Part shown: piece by piece, positions 27,457 to 36,833 of the stretch
Position numbering within the stretch: position 1 is the first letter of the stretch
How the letters are laid out: the number at the start of each line of letters is the position of its first letter
Assembly (NCBI RefSeq): GCF_003337235.1
Contig: NZ_QPJC01000007.1
Span: 62,001 to 126,000 of the forward strand
Source: Halopolyspora algeriensis
GTDB taxonomy: Bacteria > Actinomycetota > Actinomycetes > Mycobacteriales > Pseudonocardiaceae
Direction of reading: 5' to 3'
Length of the DNA: 64,000 bases
Made by a program: the position numbers and the translations under genes
Notes under the pieces: model-generated
Told to the model about the DNA's origin: nothing
Database searches by the model: none
Seen by the model: the letters and a program-made list of their open reading frames with translations, nothing else

Positions 27457-29805
27457 GTGGAACCCAGCGCACGGACCCGTGCCCGGCAGGCCGGGGGCAA
27501 CCTTCCGGTCGACGTCACGAGTTTTGTCGGCAGGCGCCGCGAGATCACTCTGACGAAGCGGATGCTCGCGGAGTCACGCGTGGTCACCCTCACCGGACCG
27601 GGCGGTATCGGCAAGAGCCGACTGGCTCTGCGGGTGGCCTCCAGCATGCGTCGCGTCTACCGCGACAAGGCGTGGCTCGTGGAGCTGGGGGAACTGACGG
27701 ATCCGGCACTGCTCGCCGACACGATCAGCGAGCAACTGCAGCTCGGTAACACCACGTCCGGCAATGACGTGGACACGCTGATCGAGTACCTCGGCAACCG
27801 GGAGATGCTGCTGGTGCTCGACAACTGCGAGCACCTCGTGGCGGAGTGCGCCCTGCTCGTCGACGCCCTGATCCGAGCGTGTCCGGGGGTGCGCATCCTG
27901 GTCACCAGCAGACAGTCACTCGGTATCGCGGGGGAGAGCACCGTGGTCGTGCCTCCACTTCAGGTACCCGACCCCGACGACCTGCCCCCGGCCGAGGCCT
28001 ACGAGCAGTACGCGGCCGTCCGGCTGTTCGTGGAGCGCGCCAAGGCCGTCCTGCCGGAGTTCGAACCGAGCGCCGAGGACGGTGCCGTGCTGATGCGGCT
28101 GTGCCACCACCTGGACGGCAATCCCCTGGCGATCGAACTGGCCGTCGTGCGCCTGCGGTCACTGTCCCTGTATCAGCTCGAAGAGCGCCTCGCCGAACGC
28201 TACGAGCTGCTCACGGAGGGGCGCCGGGGAGCACCGGCACGGCAGCAGACCCTGCGCGCGTTGATCGACTGGAGCTGGGACCTGTGCTCCGAGCAGGACC
28301 GGCGAGCGTGGGCGCACGCCTCCGTCTTCTTCGGGAGCTTCGACCTCGACGCCGCCGAACACGTGATCAGTGCCACTGCGGAGCCGGCGGGAGTGCCCGG
28401 CGTCGTCCATTCCCTGGTCGACAAATCGATCCTGATGCGGGAGCAGGAGAACGGGGAGTCCCGGTACCGGTTGCCGCACGCTCTGCGCGAGTACGGCCAG
28501 GAGAAACTCGATGCGGCCGGCGAGCGAGCGGACGTCGAACACCGGCACCGCGACTGGTACGCGGGCCTGGTCGAGCGCTTCGCCGCCGAGTGGATCGGGC
28601 CCGAACAGGTCTCCTGGGTGAACCGGCTCCTGACCGACCACGCCAACCTGCAGGCTGCCCTGCACTCGGCCCTGGCCGAGCACGCCCCGCAGCAGGCGGT
28701 CGTGGCATTGCGGATGGCGACCCGGCTGGGCCAGTACTGGGGAATCCGCGGCCTGCACGGAGAGGCCCGCCACTGGCTTGACCGCGCACTCGCCGTGGCC
28801 GCGGCCTCCCCGCAGGATCGCGCCTCCGGCCTGCGCGCCAACAGCTGGCTCGCCCTGCTGCAGGGAGACATCATCACGGCCTCTCCCCAGCTGGACGAGG
28901 CCGCGCTGCTGGCCCAGCAGGAACACGACGAGGTCGAGCACGCCCACGTGGCGCTCACCCGGGGAATGGCAGCGCTGTTCCAAGGGCAGTTGACCACGGC
29001 CGACGACCTGATCGGGACCGCACTGGCCGATTTTCGCCGGCATGCCGCTGCGCACGGCGAATTGTTCGCGTTGTTCGGGTTGGGAACGGTACGCGGATTC
29101 GACGGCAGGCCGGAGGAAGGTCTTGCGCTGCTCAGTGAATGCGTCGACACCACCACGCGGCTCGGCGACGTGTTCTGGCGTTCCTACGCGCTGTGGGGAG
29201 TGGCGCACATCGAGCTGTCCCGCCACGCGTTCGGGCATGCCGAAACGGCGACCAAGGACGCCCTGGGGCTCCAGCGCCGGATGGGCAACAGGCTCGCCAT
29301 GGCCTTCAGCATCGACACGCTCGCCTGGATCGCCCAGGAGCGGGATCGGAGCGAGCGGGCGGCCGAACTCTTCGGCGCCGCGGCGGGGATGTGGGAAGCC
29401 ACCCGGGCCGCTCCCGCTTTCTACGCTCCGTTCGCGGCCGAGCACGACAGGTACGAATCCCGCACCCGGGCCATCCTCGGCGCGGAGGAGTACCGGAGTC
29501 ACTTCGATCGCGGCTACCGACTGTCCACCGATGCCGCGCTCGACCTCGCGCTCGAAACCAAGCGGCACACCCGCGCACATTCCCGTGACAACGTGCATCC
29601 GATGCCCCTGACCCGCCGCGAGCGGGAGATCGCCGACCTGGTCGCCCAGGGCCGCACCAACAAGGAGATCGCGGAGAACCTCTTCATCGCACAGCGCACC
29701 GTCGAAGGCCACGTGCAGCACATCCTCACCAAGCTCGACTTCACCTCACGTGCCCAGATCGCCGGTTGGGTCGCGGGCCAGCCACCGTCCGACTCCTCGC
29801 AGTGA
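27457..29805 (+). CDS. STAND ATPase with C-terminal LuxR DNA-binding domain
   Basis: This 782-aa regulator begins with LPVDVTSFVGRRREI and an NB-ARC-type ATPase: Walker A TLTGPGGIGKSRLAL at about residue 43, Walker B LLVLDNCEHLV, and HLDGNPLAIELAV. A long TPR-like helical region follows. The last 65 residues are a LuxR helix-turn-helix (PLTRREREIADLVAQGRTNK and EIAENLFIAQRTVEGHVQHIL). Such proteins are ATP-switched activators, often of secondary metabolism or stress genes. The target is unknown. The GTG start at 27457 has a weak ribosome site. Confidence 0.87.
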   Translation: MEPSARTRARQAGGNLPVDVTSFVGRRREITLTKRMLAESRVVTLTGPGGIGKSRLALRVASSMRRVYRDKAWLVELGELTDPALLADTISEQLQLGNTTSGNDVDTLIEYLGNREMLLVLDNCEHLVAECALLVDALIRACPGVRILVTSRQSLGIAGESTVVVPPLQVPDPDDLPPAEAYEQYAAVRLFVERAKAVLPEFEPSAEDGAVLMRLCHHLDGNPLAIELAVVRLRSLSLYQLEERLAERYELLTEGRRGAPARQQTLRALIDWSWDLCSEQDRRAWAHASVFFGSFDLDAAEHVISATAEPAGVPGVVHSLVDKSILMREQENGESRYRLPHALREYGQEKLDAAGERADVEHRHRDWYAGLVERFAAEWIGPEQVSWVNRLLTDHANLQAALHSALAEHAPQQAVVALRMATRLGQYWGIRGLHGEARHWLDRALAVAAASPQDRASGLRANSWLALLQGDIITASPQLDEAALLAQQEHDEVEHAHVALTRGMAALFQGQLTTADDLIGTALADFRRHAAAHGELFALFGLGTVRGFDGRPEEGLALLSECVDTTTRLGDVFWRSYALWGVAHIELSRHAFGHAETATKDALGLQRRMGNRLAMAFSIDTLAWIAQERDRSERAAELFGAAAGMWEATRAAPAFYAPFAAEHDRYESRTRAILGAEEYRSHFDRGYRLSTDAALDLALETKRHTRAHSRDNVHPMPLTRREREIADLVAQGRTNKEIAENLFIAQRTVEGHVQHILTKLDFTSRAQIAGWVAGQPPSDSSQ

Positions 29806-30042
29806 GCACCGCGGGCGGCACTGCCGGAAACCTCGATGTCCCCGGCGGTACGCGTATCGGCGTGCACCGCCCCCGCGGCGGTATAGTGGCTGGTCGGGCC
29901 TGCCGGCGAGACCGCCTCACGTGGGGAGTCGCCCGGCACGTGGGCTCGCCCGGCGCATGGAATCGCGGCATCGATGCCGCCCCACGGCCCGAGCACCCGC
30001 ACAAGCCCTTCCCGTACACGTGTGACCACACGAGGTGGAGCA

Positions 30043-32337
30043 TTGTCCGACTCCCGAGGTGATCGGGAACCCGAACGCACCGACGACATCGCCGCCGAGC
30101 AGCACTACGTCTCGATGCTGTACGACAAACTCGACGAGCTGCGCCGGTACACCACCGAGCGGCTCTCCGAGACGCTGGCCCAGACCGGGGGCACCCCCCA
30201 AGCACGCACCGAGCGTGACATCTCCACCAAGATGCACACCGAAAAACTCGCCCAGCTCAGTGCGGTGGAGAACGGTCTGTGCTTCGGTCGGCTCGACCTC
30301 GACAGCCAGGAGCGGTTCCACATCGGCAGGCTCGGCCTGTTCGACGAGGACAACGAGTACGAGCCGCTGTTGCTGGACTGGCGCGCTCCGGCCGCCCGAC
30401 CGTTCTACCTGGCCACGGCCGCTTCCCGGGACGGGGTCGTGCGGCGCAGGCACCTGCGTACCCGGCAACGCACCGTGACCGGATACGAGGACGAGGTGCT
30501 CGATCTCGATTCCGCCGAGCAGGGCAGTCACCTCGGGCTGGCCGGCGAGGCCACGCTGCTGGCCGCGCTCGACGCGCGACGTACCGGCCAGATGACCGAC
30601 ATCGTGGCCACCATCCAGGCCGAGCAGGACCGCATCATCCGCAGCAAGATGAACGGGGTGCTCGTGGTCCAGGGCGGTCCGGGCACCGGCAAGACCGCGG
30701 TCGCGCTGCACCGGGCTGCCTACCTGCTCTACACCTACCGGCAGCAGCTCACCAAGCGCGGGGTGCTCGTCGTGGGGCCCAACGAGACCTTCCTGCGCTA
30801 CATCGGGCAGGTGCTGCCCTCCCTCGGTGAGACGGGTGTGCTGCTGTCGACCGTCGGCGAGCTCTATCCCGGGGTCACCGCCACGGGGACCGAGTCCGCC
30901 GAGGCAGCCGAGATCAAGGGCCGGTCGAGCATGGTCAAGGTGCTCAACACAGCGGTGCGGGACCGCCAGCAGGTACCGAAGGACCACATCGAGGTCACCT
31001 TCGATCGCGAGGCGCTGCGGGTGGACCGCCGCACGTGCACGCAGGCGCGCACGAAGGCCCGGCGGTCACGCAAACCGCACAACGAGGCCCGGAAGGTGTT
31101 CCTGCGGGAGATGTTCTCGGCCCTGTCCCTGCAGGTCGCCGACAGGCTCGGCCGGGACCTGCTCGATCAGCGCGACATCGACGACATCGACTCCGAGCTG
31201 CGCCAGGACCCGGGCGTGTGCAAGGTTCTGGACGGGCTGTGGCCGGAACTGACCGCACCGGAACTGCTCGACGAGCTGCTGTCCTCCCCGGAACGTCTGA
31301 AGACGGCGGCACGCAAGCAGCTCGACACCGACGAGCGGGCGATGCTGCTGCGGGAACCCGGCTCGGCGTGGGCTCCGTCCGATGCCCCGCTGCTCGACGA
31401 GCTCGCCGAGCTGCTCGGTGAGGACGACGAGCAGCAGCGCCACGAGCAGGCACAGCAGGAACGCGAGGAGCTCGCCTACGCGCAGGGCGTGCTGCACATC
31501 ATGGAGCAGGACGACGAGATCATCGATCCGGAGCGCCTGCGGGTTTCCGACGTGCTGGACGCGGAGGTTCTCGCGGAGCGGCACCGCGCCAGCAGCGACC
31601 TCACGGCCGCCGAGCGAGCGGCCGGAGACCGTACCTGGACGTTCGGCCACGTCATCGTCGACGAGGCCCAGGAGCTCTCGGCGATGGCCTGGCGGGTGCT
31701 GATGCGGCGCTGCCCGAGCCGCTCGATGACGCTGGTCGGTGACATCGCACAGACCGGTGCGCTCGGTGGTGCGCGGTCGTGGCAGGAGATCCTGCACCCC
31801 TACGTCGCCGATCGCTGGCGGCTCGAGCAGCTGACCATCAACTACCGCACTCCGGCCGAGATCATGTCGGTCGCGGACGGAGTCCTGTCCGCCATGGGAA
31901 CCGACCTCGAGACGCCCACCTCGGTACGCACGGCCGGTGTCCGGCCGTGGAGCCGCCACGTCCCCGGTGATGAGCTCGCGACACGGTTGCCCGCGCTGGT
32001 GTCCGGGGAGCTGGAGGCCGTCGGTGACGGGCGGTTGGCGGTCCTGCTGCCGCCGGAACGACTGGAGGCCGTCGGCACGAGCCTCACCGAACAGGTGCCG
32101 GGAACAGTGGTCGGGCCGCAACCCGAAGGGCTCGAATCGCCGGCCGTGCTGCTGACCGTCGACCAGGCCAAGGGCCTGGAGTTCGACTCGGTGCTCGTGG
32201 TCGACCCGGACGGCGTCATCGCCGGATCCGAGCGCGGCCTCAACGATCTCTACGTCGCTCTCACCCGCGCCACTCAGCGTCTCGGTGTCGTCCACACCGG
32301 TGCGCTTCCCGACGTGCTGGGGGCGCTGGAGCCCTGA
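30043..32337 (+). CDS. HelD-like RNA polymerase-associated UvrD-family ATPase
   Basis: This 764-aa protein is a HelD-family motor, which in Bacillus and actinobacteria removes stalled RNA polymerase from DNA; the HelR subgroup also protects against rifampicin. Residues about 1-140 form the N-terminal arm (HYVSMLYDKLDELRRY) and RLGLFDEDNEYEPLLLDWR. Walker A is VVQGGPGTGKTAVALHRAAY, motif II is HVIVDEAQELSAMAW, and later motifs are VDQAKGLEFDSVLVV and LYVALTRATQRLGV. TTG at 30043 is behind GAGGTGGAG; GTG at 30022 is an alternative. I could not find a rifamycin-associated element upstream. The name follows family resemblance only. Confidence 0.87.
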   Translation: MSDSRGDREPERTDDIAAEQHYVSMLYDKLDELRRYTTERLSETLAQTGGTPQARTERDISTKMHTEKLAQLSAVENGLCFGRLDLDSQERFHIGRLGLFDEDNEYEPLLLDWRAPAARPFYLATAASRDGVVRRRHLRTRQRTVTGYEDEVLDLDSAEQGSHLGLAGEATLLAALDARRTGQMTDIVATIQAEQDRIIRSKMNGVLVVQGGPGTGKTAVALHRAAYLLYTYRQQLTKRGVLVVGPNETFLRYIGQVLPSLGETGVLLSTVGELYPGVTATGTESAEAAEIKGRSSMVKVLNTAVRDRQQVPKDHIEVTFDREALRVDRRTCTQARTKARRSRKPHNEARKVFLREMFSALSLQVADRLGRDLLDQRDIDDIDSELRQDPGVCKVLDGLWPELTAPELLDELLSSPERLKTAARKQLDTDERAMLLREPGSAWAPSDAPLLDELAELLGEDDEQQRHEQAQQEREELAYAQGVLHIMEQDDEIIDPERLRVSDVLDAEVLAERHRASSDLTAAERAAGDRTWTFGHVIVDEAQELSAMAWRVLMRRCPSRSMTLVGDIAQTGALGGARSWQEILHPYVADRWRLEQLTINYRTPAEIMSVADGVLSAMGTDLETPTSVRTAGVRPWSRHVPGDELATRLPALVSGELEAVGDGRLAVLLPPERLEAVGTSLTEQVPGTVVGPQPEGLESPAVLLTVDQAKGLEFDSVLVVDPDGVIAGSERGLNDLYVALTRATQRLGVVHTGALPDVLGALEP

Positions 32338-32397
32338 GGGGACACTCTCGGTCTTCCGGCGGTGCGGTACGGCGGGTGCGGCGGAGCCGGGCGGGGA

Positions 32398-32952
32398 TCA
32401 TTCCGTGGTGACGTGAGCGCTGCGCGCAGCGGTGTTGTCCACGTCGCGCAACTCGGCCAACCGCAGGCACACGGCATCGAAAAGCAGGTGCACGGACTGG
32501 TCGAACAGGCTCGACAACGGCTGCACCGTGGCCGTCTCGTCAGCACGCCGATGCTTGGTCGCCGCGGGCACCAGCAACACGGTCCGTGCCTGCTCCACGA
32601 GTGGCGAGTCCGCATCGGTGGTCACGGCGAGCACGTGACCACCGACCCGCACTGCTTCCTGCGCCGACCGGAGCGTGCCCGCAGTCGTGCCGGACCCCGA
32701 GACGGCCACCACGATGTCCTCGCTCGCGAGTGACGGTGCCGTCGTCTCACCGACGACATGCACCCGGAATCCGAGGTGGACCAGCCGCATGGCGAACGCC
32801 TCGGCCATGAAACCGGAGCGTCCCGCCCCGGCGACGAAGATCCGGCCCGCACCGTCGAGCACGGCGGCAGCCCGTTCCACCATGGCGCGGTCCACGCGGG
32901 CGAGAACTCCGGCGATCTCGGCCTGAATCACATCGAGTGCATCCGTACTCAT
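32398..32952 (-). CDS. hxlB: 6-phospho-3-hexuloisomerase (SIS domain)
   Basis: This 184-aa SIS-domain sugar-phosphate isomerase matches PHI of the ribulose monophosphate pathway, which interconverts hexulose 6-phosphate and fructose 6-phosphate. Characteristic blocks are RIFVAGAGRSGFMAEAFAMR, LVHLGFRVHVVGETTAPSL and IVVAVSGSGTTAGT. ATG at 32952 overlaps the stop of the HPS gene as ATGA, so the pair is translationally coupled. It is the last gene of the MFS-kinase-HPS-PHI operon. Confidence 0.88.
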   Translation of the reverse strand: MSTDALDVIQAEIAGVLARVDRAMVERAAAVLDGAGRIFVAGAGRSGFMAEAFAMRLVHLGFRVHVVGETTAPSLASEDIVVAVSGSGTTAGTLRSAQEAVRVGGHVLAVTTDADSPLVEQARTVLLVPAATKHRRADETATVQPLSSLFDQSVHLLFDAVCLRLAELRDVDNTAARSAHVTTE

Positions 32953-33584
32953 CGGGTCTGCTTTCCCTTCACCATCGTGGAGAGTCGTTCGGCGGACGTT
33001 GCCGGGTCGGCGGCACCGGTCACCGCCGACCCGACGATCGCGCGCAGGTCCGAGTGCGTGTCCACGAGCCGCGCCAGCGTGGACTCGGCCAAGCCACCCG
33101 CCACCGCGATCCGGCGCCCGCGTGTCCAGGAACCGAGGAGTTCCTCGGCGCCTCCACCTGCATTCTGAGCGTCCTTGCCGAGATGCGCGGCGAAAATCAC
33201 GTCGGCGGGGAGCCGGTCGAGCAGCGTGTCGCGCCGCTGTTGCGACACCGCCAGCAGGTCGAGCACGACCTCGGCCCCGGCCTGCCGAGCAAGTTCGGTG
33301 CTGCGATCGATGGTGGCCTCGGTGGCCGAGGCGAGCACGGTGGCTCCGCGGGCACCGGCGTCGAAGGCCATCCCGAACTCGGTTGCCGCGTCGTCGGCCG
33401 TTTTCAGGTCCGCGAGGACCGGTACGGTCCCGGCCGCGGCGACGACCTCGCGCACGCTGAGCATGCCGTAGCGCTTGATCAGCGAAGTACCGACTTCGAT
33501 CCAGTCGGTGTGGTCGGCGACCTGGGCGGCCACTCGGGTGGCCACGTCCAGATCCAGCCGGTCGAGTGCGATCTGCAGCCGCAC
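32949..33584 (-). CDS. hxlA: 3-hexulose-6-phosphate synthase family protein
   Basis: This 211-aa barrel belongs to the HPS/3-keto-L-gulonate-6-phosphate decarboxylase group of the OMPDC superfamily. It starts MRLQIALDRLDLDVATRVAA, with WIEVGTSLIKRYG and the catalytic D-x-K-x-x-D in VLADLKTADDAATEFG. HPS joins formaldehyde and ribulose 5-phosphate to hexulose 6-phosphate, or splits it. Coupling to a PHI gene favours HPS over the decarboxylase. The MFS and PfkB genes just upstream suggest that it processes an imported sugar rather than one-carbon substrates. The spelling of the active-site block is slightly unusual for HPS. Confidence 0.82.
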   Translation of the reverse strand: MRLQIALDRLDLDVATRVAAQVADHTDWIEVGTSLIKRYGMLSVREVVAAAGTVPVLADLKTADDAATEFGMAFDAGARGATVLASATEATIDRSTELARQAGAEVVLDLLAVSQQRRDTLLDRLPADVIFAAHLGKDAQNAGGGAEELLGSWTRGRRIAVAGGLAESTLARLVDTHSDLRAIVGSAVTGAADPATSAERLSTMVKGKQTR

Positions 33585-33626
33585 GATCGTTCCCTTCCTT
33601 CGTCAGGCGAACTCGTGTTCGTGAGC

Positions 33627-34577
33627 TCAGGCCACTGTCCGGCCGAGCAGCTCGTCGAGTTCCGTCCGCGTCGGGAGACCGTCCATGTCCCCTTCGCTTG
33701 TCGTGGCAGCGGCTCCGGCGACGCAGGCACGTCGCAGGCGATCCTGCTCCGGCAGACCGTCGAGCAGGCCACTGATCCATCCGGCGGCGAAACCGTCTCC
33801 GGCTCCCACGGTGTCGACCACCCGCACCGGAAAGGCCGGTTCGGATCGGGTTCCCTCATGCGTGTGCAAGACCGCACCTGCCTCGCCGAGCTTGGTCACG
33901 ACCTGCTCGACCCCGCGCTCGAGGTAGAACTCGGCGATGCCGTCGGGGCTGTTCCGGCCGGTCAGCATTCGCCCCTCGGACAGTCCGGGCAGCACGCAAT
34001 CGGCGAGCGTGGCGAGCTCGTTGATCACCTCGATCATCTCCGCGGTCGTCGACCACAGAGACGGACGCAGGTTCGGATCGAGCGTGACCGTCGTCCCCGC
34101 CCGGCGCGCGGCGTCGATCGTCCGGAACGTGCAGTCGCGGGTCTGTGGCGTCAGAGCGGGTAAGACACCGGTGACGTGAAGGTGTCCCGAGGCGGTGACG
34201 GCGTCGGCGATCTCCGAGGACCACGCATGCTGGGAACCGGCCGATCCACGGCGGAAGTAGACGACCGTGGGGTCACCGTGATGCACGCGATTTTTGAGCT
34301 GAAAGCCGGTGGGTGCGGACGGGTCGGTCCGCAATCCGGAAACGTCGATCCCTTCGGAGGCCAGCACGTGCCGGGCCCGAGCGCCGAAGGGATCATCCCC
34401 CACGGCACCGAGGTATCGCACACTGTGCCCCAGGCGTGCCAGTCCGACCGAGACATTCATTTCGGCACCGGCGAGTCTGCTGTCGAAATGTTCGACGTCC
34501 TGCAGCGGCCCGGGGGTGGTGGCCACGAACATCGCCATCACCTCGCCGGAGGTGACCACATCGCGGTATTCAGGCAC
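33627..34577 (-). CDS. PfkB family sugar kinase (2-keto-3-deoxygluconate kinase-like)
   Basis: This 316-aa ribokinase-family kinase opens with VVTSGEVMAMFVATTPGPLQ and has the substrate-side AGAEMNVSVGLARLGH. It ends with the PfkB signature 2, VDTVGAGDGFAAGWISGLLDG, which contains the catalytic Asp. The GEVM start and length are like KdgK enzymes, but ketohexose or other sugar kinases cannot be excluded. GTG at 34577 overlaps the MFS gene by 8 nt. It probably phosphorylates the sugar imported by that MFS protein. No KDPG aldolase is in the window. Confidence 0.85.
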   Translation of the reverse strand: MPEYRDVVTSGEVMAMFVATTPGPLQDVEHFDSRLAGAEMNVSVGLARLGHSVRYLGAVGDDPFGARARHVLASEGIDVSGLRTDPSAPTGFQLKNRVHHGDPTVVYFRRGSAGSQHAWSSEIADAVTASGHLHVTGVLPALTPQTRDCTFRTIDAARRAGTTVTLDPNLRPSLWSTTAEMIEVINELATLADCVLPGLSEGRMLTGRNSPDGIAEFYLERGVEQVVTKLGEAGAVLHTHEGTRSEPAFPVRVVDTVGAGDGFAAGWISGLLDGLPEQDRLRRACVAGAAATTSEGDMDGLPTRTELDELLGRTVA

Positions 34578-35916
34578 GGTCGCTCCCGGAGGGTGCAGCG
34601 GCCCCGGTCGCCGGTGCGGCTTCCTCGGATCCGTAGGACGCCCCACGCACCAACGGGACGATCAGCGCGGCGAGAACCAGCGTCACCGCCATCAGGACGA
34701 ACGACGCGGCGTTGCTTCCGGTCGCGCTGTTGAGCCATCCCACCAGGTACGACCCGAAGAATCCGCCGACCGATCCGGCGGTGTTCACGCACGCCACACC
34801 GGCACCGGCGAAGTTTTTCGGCACGGACTCCGCGACGTAGGCGAAATACGGGCCGTACGGGGCATACATCGCGCCGCCCGCCAGGATGAGGAGTCCGAAG
34901 GCGGGCCAGAAGTTGCTCGGTCCCAGCAGGTACGAGAGGTAAAAGGCCACCCCGCCGAGCAATAGCCACGGCCACACGTATCGAGGGCGGCTGCCCACCC
35001 GGTCCGAGGCCCGCGAGTTCGCGACCATCAGCAGTGCGGCCACGGCGAAGGGGATCGCCGAGAGCAAGCCGGTCATGCCGATCTCCTGACCGGTGCCTGC
35101 ACTGACCATGCTGGGCAGCCAGAAGACGAGTCCGTAGACACCGATGCTCCACAGCAGGTACTGGATCGACAGCAGGACCACCGCACGGGAACGCATTGCC
35201 TCTCCGAAGGAGCGAGCGGGGGTGGTGCTGCCCCGTTCGGCTTCCAGTGCGGTGGTCACGGACTCCTTTTCGGGCGTGTTGAGCCACTTGGCCTGTCCGG
35301 GATGATCGGTCACCAGCGCCCGGAACACGAATGCCCACAGCACCGCGGGCAGCCCCTCGAGAATGAACATCTCGCGCCAACTGGTCAGCTCGATGATGTA
35401 ACCGGACACGGCATTGAGCCACATGACCGTGATGGGGTTGCCGAGAATGAGAATCGCGTTGGCGCTACCGCGCTCCCGCTTGGTGAACCAGCGTGCCAGG
35501 AAGACCACCATCGCAGGCAGCACGGCCGCCTCGACGGCGCCGAGCAGGAATCGCACGACGATCAGCCATACGGCACTGTGGAGCAACCCCTGCACGGTAG
35601 CCAGCAGGCCCCAGGCAAGCGTGCACCAGAAGACAAGATCGCGGACGCTGCGGCGTTCGGCGTAGATGGTTCCGGGGATCTGAAACAGGCAGTAGCCGAG
35701 GAAGAACGACGCACCGATCAGTGCGGACATCGCCCCGGTGATGCCGAGATCTTCCTCCATGCCGCCGGCGACGGCGATGGAGAAGTTCGATCGGTCGAGG
35801 TAGGCCAGCGAGTAGGTGATGAAGGCGACCGGCAACAAACGCATCCAGCGCTGCCGCCCCACCTCGGCGGGTCCGGTCGGTGTCGGTGCGGGCACGGCGA
35901 ACTCCTCGGGCGCCAT
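34570..35916 (-). CDS. MFS transporter, anion:cation symporter (sugar acid) family
   Basis: This 448-aa protein has about twelve membrane helices and ACS-family landmarks: AYLDRSNFSIAVAGGMEEDL in the first loop, FFLGYCLFQIPGTIYAERR, and RFLLGAVEAAVLPAMVVFLA. ACS members carry hexuronates, galactonate, phthalate or similar anions with protons. ATG at 35916 is where family homology begins; the frame upstream to 36141 runs through the promoter. It is the first gene of the operon and divergent from the IclR gene, with an AT-rich dyad near its start. Confidence 0.88.
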   Translation of the reverse strand: MAPEEFAVPAPTPTGPAEVGRQRWMRLLPVAFITYSLAYLDRSNFSIAVAGGMEEDLGITGAMSALIGASFFLGYCLFQIPGTIYAERRSVRDLVFWCTLAWGLLATVQGLLHSAVWLIVVRFLLGAVEAAVLPAMVVFLARWFTKRERGSANAILILGNPITVMWLNAVSGYIIELTSWREMFILEGLPAVLWAFVFRALVTDHPGQAKWLNTPEKESVTTALEAERGSTTPARSFGEAMRSRAVVLLSIQYLLWSIGVYGLVFWLPSMVSAGTGQEIGMTGLLSAIPFAVAALLMVANSRASDRVGSRPRYVWPWLLLGGVAFYLSYLLGPSNFWPAFGLLILAGGAMYAPYGPYFAYVAESVPKNFAGAGVACVNTAGSVGGFFGSYLVGWLNSATGSNAASFVLMAVTLVLAALIVPLVRGASYGSEEAAPATGAAAPSGSDRA

Positions 35917-35926
35917 TTCCACTATA

Positions 35927-35941
35927 CGGTAAGCTTTACTG
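35927..35941. promoter_or_regulatory. Candidate IclR operator
   Basis: CGGTAAGCTTTACTG is an imperfect dyad (GTAA-gct-TTAC core) within an AT-rich patch 11 nt upstream of the MFS gene and about 100 bp from the iclR start. Location and composition suit a repressor site overlapping the operon promoter. Confidence 0.45.
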
Positions 35942-36044
35942 TCTCGTGGAAGAATAGAGAGAGACGAAAGGGCAGTCAACCACCGGCGATACGATCTGGC
36001 CGGTGCGAAGCGACGAAGAGCGCCGTACCAGGAGAGGGAGCAGC

Positions 36045-36833
36045 GTGCCGGATCCATCCGAAAGGTCACCTGTGTCGGACTCGCAGCGCAGCGACATGGT
36101 GGGCAAGGCCCTGCGACTGCTGACCCTGCTCGGGGAAGCACCCGGAGGAATGACGCTGTCCGAACTCGCCCGGCGGGCCGGTTATCCGGTCAGTACGACA
36201 CATCGTCTGCTGGCTTCCATCGCACGGGAGGAATTCGCCGTCCTCGACGACGACCGCCGCTGGAGTCTGGGACTGCGCATGTTCGAGCTCGGACAGCGCG
36301 TACTCCACGCCAAGGGATTCGCCGGGGTGGCGACCCCGGTATTGCAGCGACTGACGCGCCAGACCGGTGAACCCTCACTGATGTCGGTACTCGAAGGCCA
36401 CCAGCAGCTGTACGTGCACTATGTCGAAGGCACGCAGCAGGTGCAGATCACCGGCGAACCGGGCAAGCGAGGACCGCTGCACTGCACGTCGATGGGCAAG
36501 TGCCTCATCGCTTTCGCACCCGAGCAGCATCGAGAGGAACTGCTCACCGAGCTCGACCTCCCCGCGATGGGACCGAACACGATCACCGATCGTCAGCGGT
36601 TCCGCACGGAGATCGAGCAAGTCCGCGCCCAGGGGTACGCGGTTTCCGACGAGGAGCACGAGGCGGGCATCCTCGCGATCGGCGTTCCCGTGCTCGATCC
36701 CGGCGGTACAGCCGCGGCGGCACTGTCAGCAGCGGCACCGGCGTTTCGCAGCTCGATCGAGCAGATGCACGCCTACTTGCCGCCACTGCACCAGGCGGCC
36801 AAGGAACTCGCCATCGGTCTCCCCCGCCGCTGA
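36045..36833 (+). CDS. IclR family transcriptional regulator
   Basis: This 262-aa regulator has an N-terminal winged helix (MVGKALRLLTLLGEAPGGM, LSELARRAGYPVSTTHRLL) and a GAF-like effector domain. The domain includes GPLHCTSMGKCLIAFAPEQ, YAVSDEEHEAGILAIGVPV and PAFRSSIEQMHAYLPPL. It resembles KdgR-like members that sense sugar-acid intermediates. GTG at 36045 has GAGGGAGC upstream; GTG 36003 would add 14 residues. It is divergent from the MFS-kinase-HPS-PHI operon and is the obvious candidate regulator. Confidence 0.9.
   Translation: MPDPSERSPVSDSQRSDMVGKALRLLTLLGEAPGGMTLSELARRAGYPVSTTHRLLASIAREEFAVLDDDRRWSLGLRMFELGQRVLHAKGFAGVATPVLQRLTRQTGEPSLMSVLEGHQQLYVHYVEGTQQVQITGEPGKRGPLHCTSMGKCLIAFAPEQHREELLTELDLPAMGPNTITDRQRFRTEIEQVRAQGYAVSDEEHEAGILAIGVPVLDPGGTAAAALSAAAPAFRSSIEQMHAYLPPLHQAAKELAIGLPRR

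Noticed and set aside
29806-30042. Rifamycin-associated element upstream of the HelD-like gene
   Set aside because: No 19-bp inverted repeat of the known type is visible.
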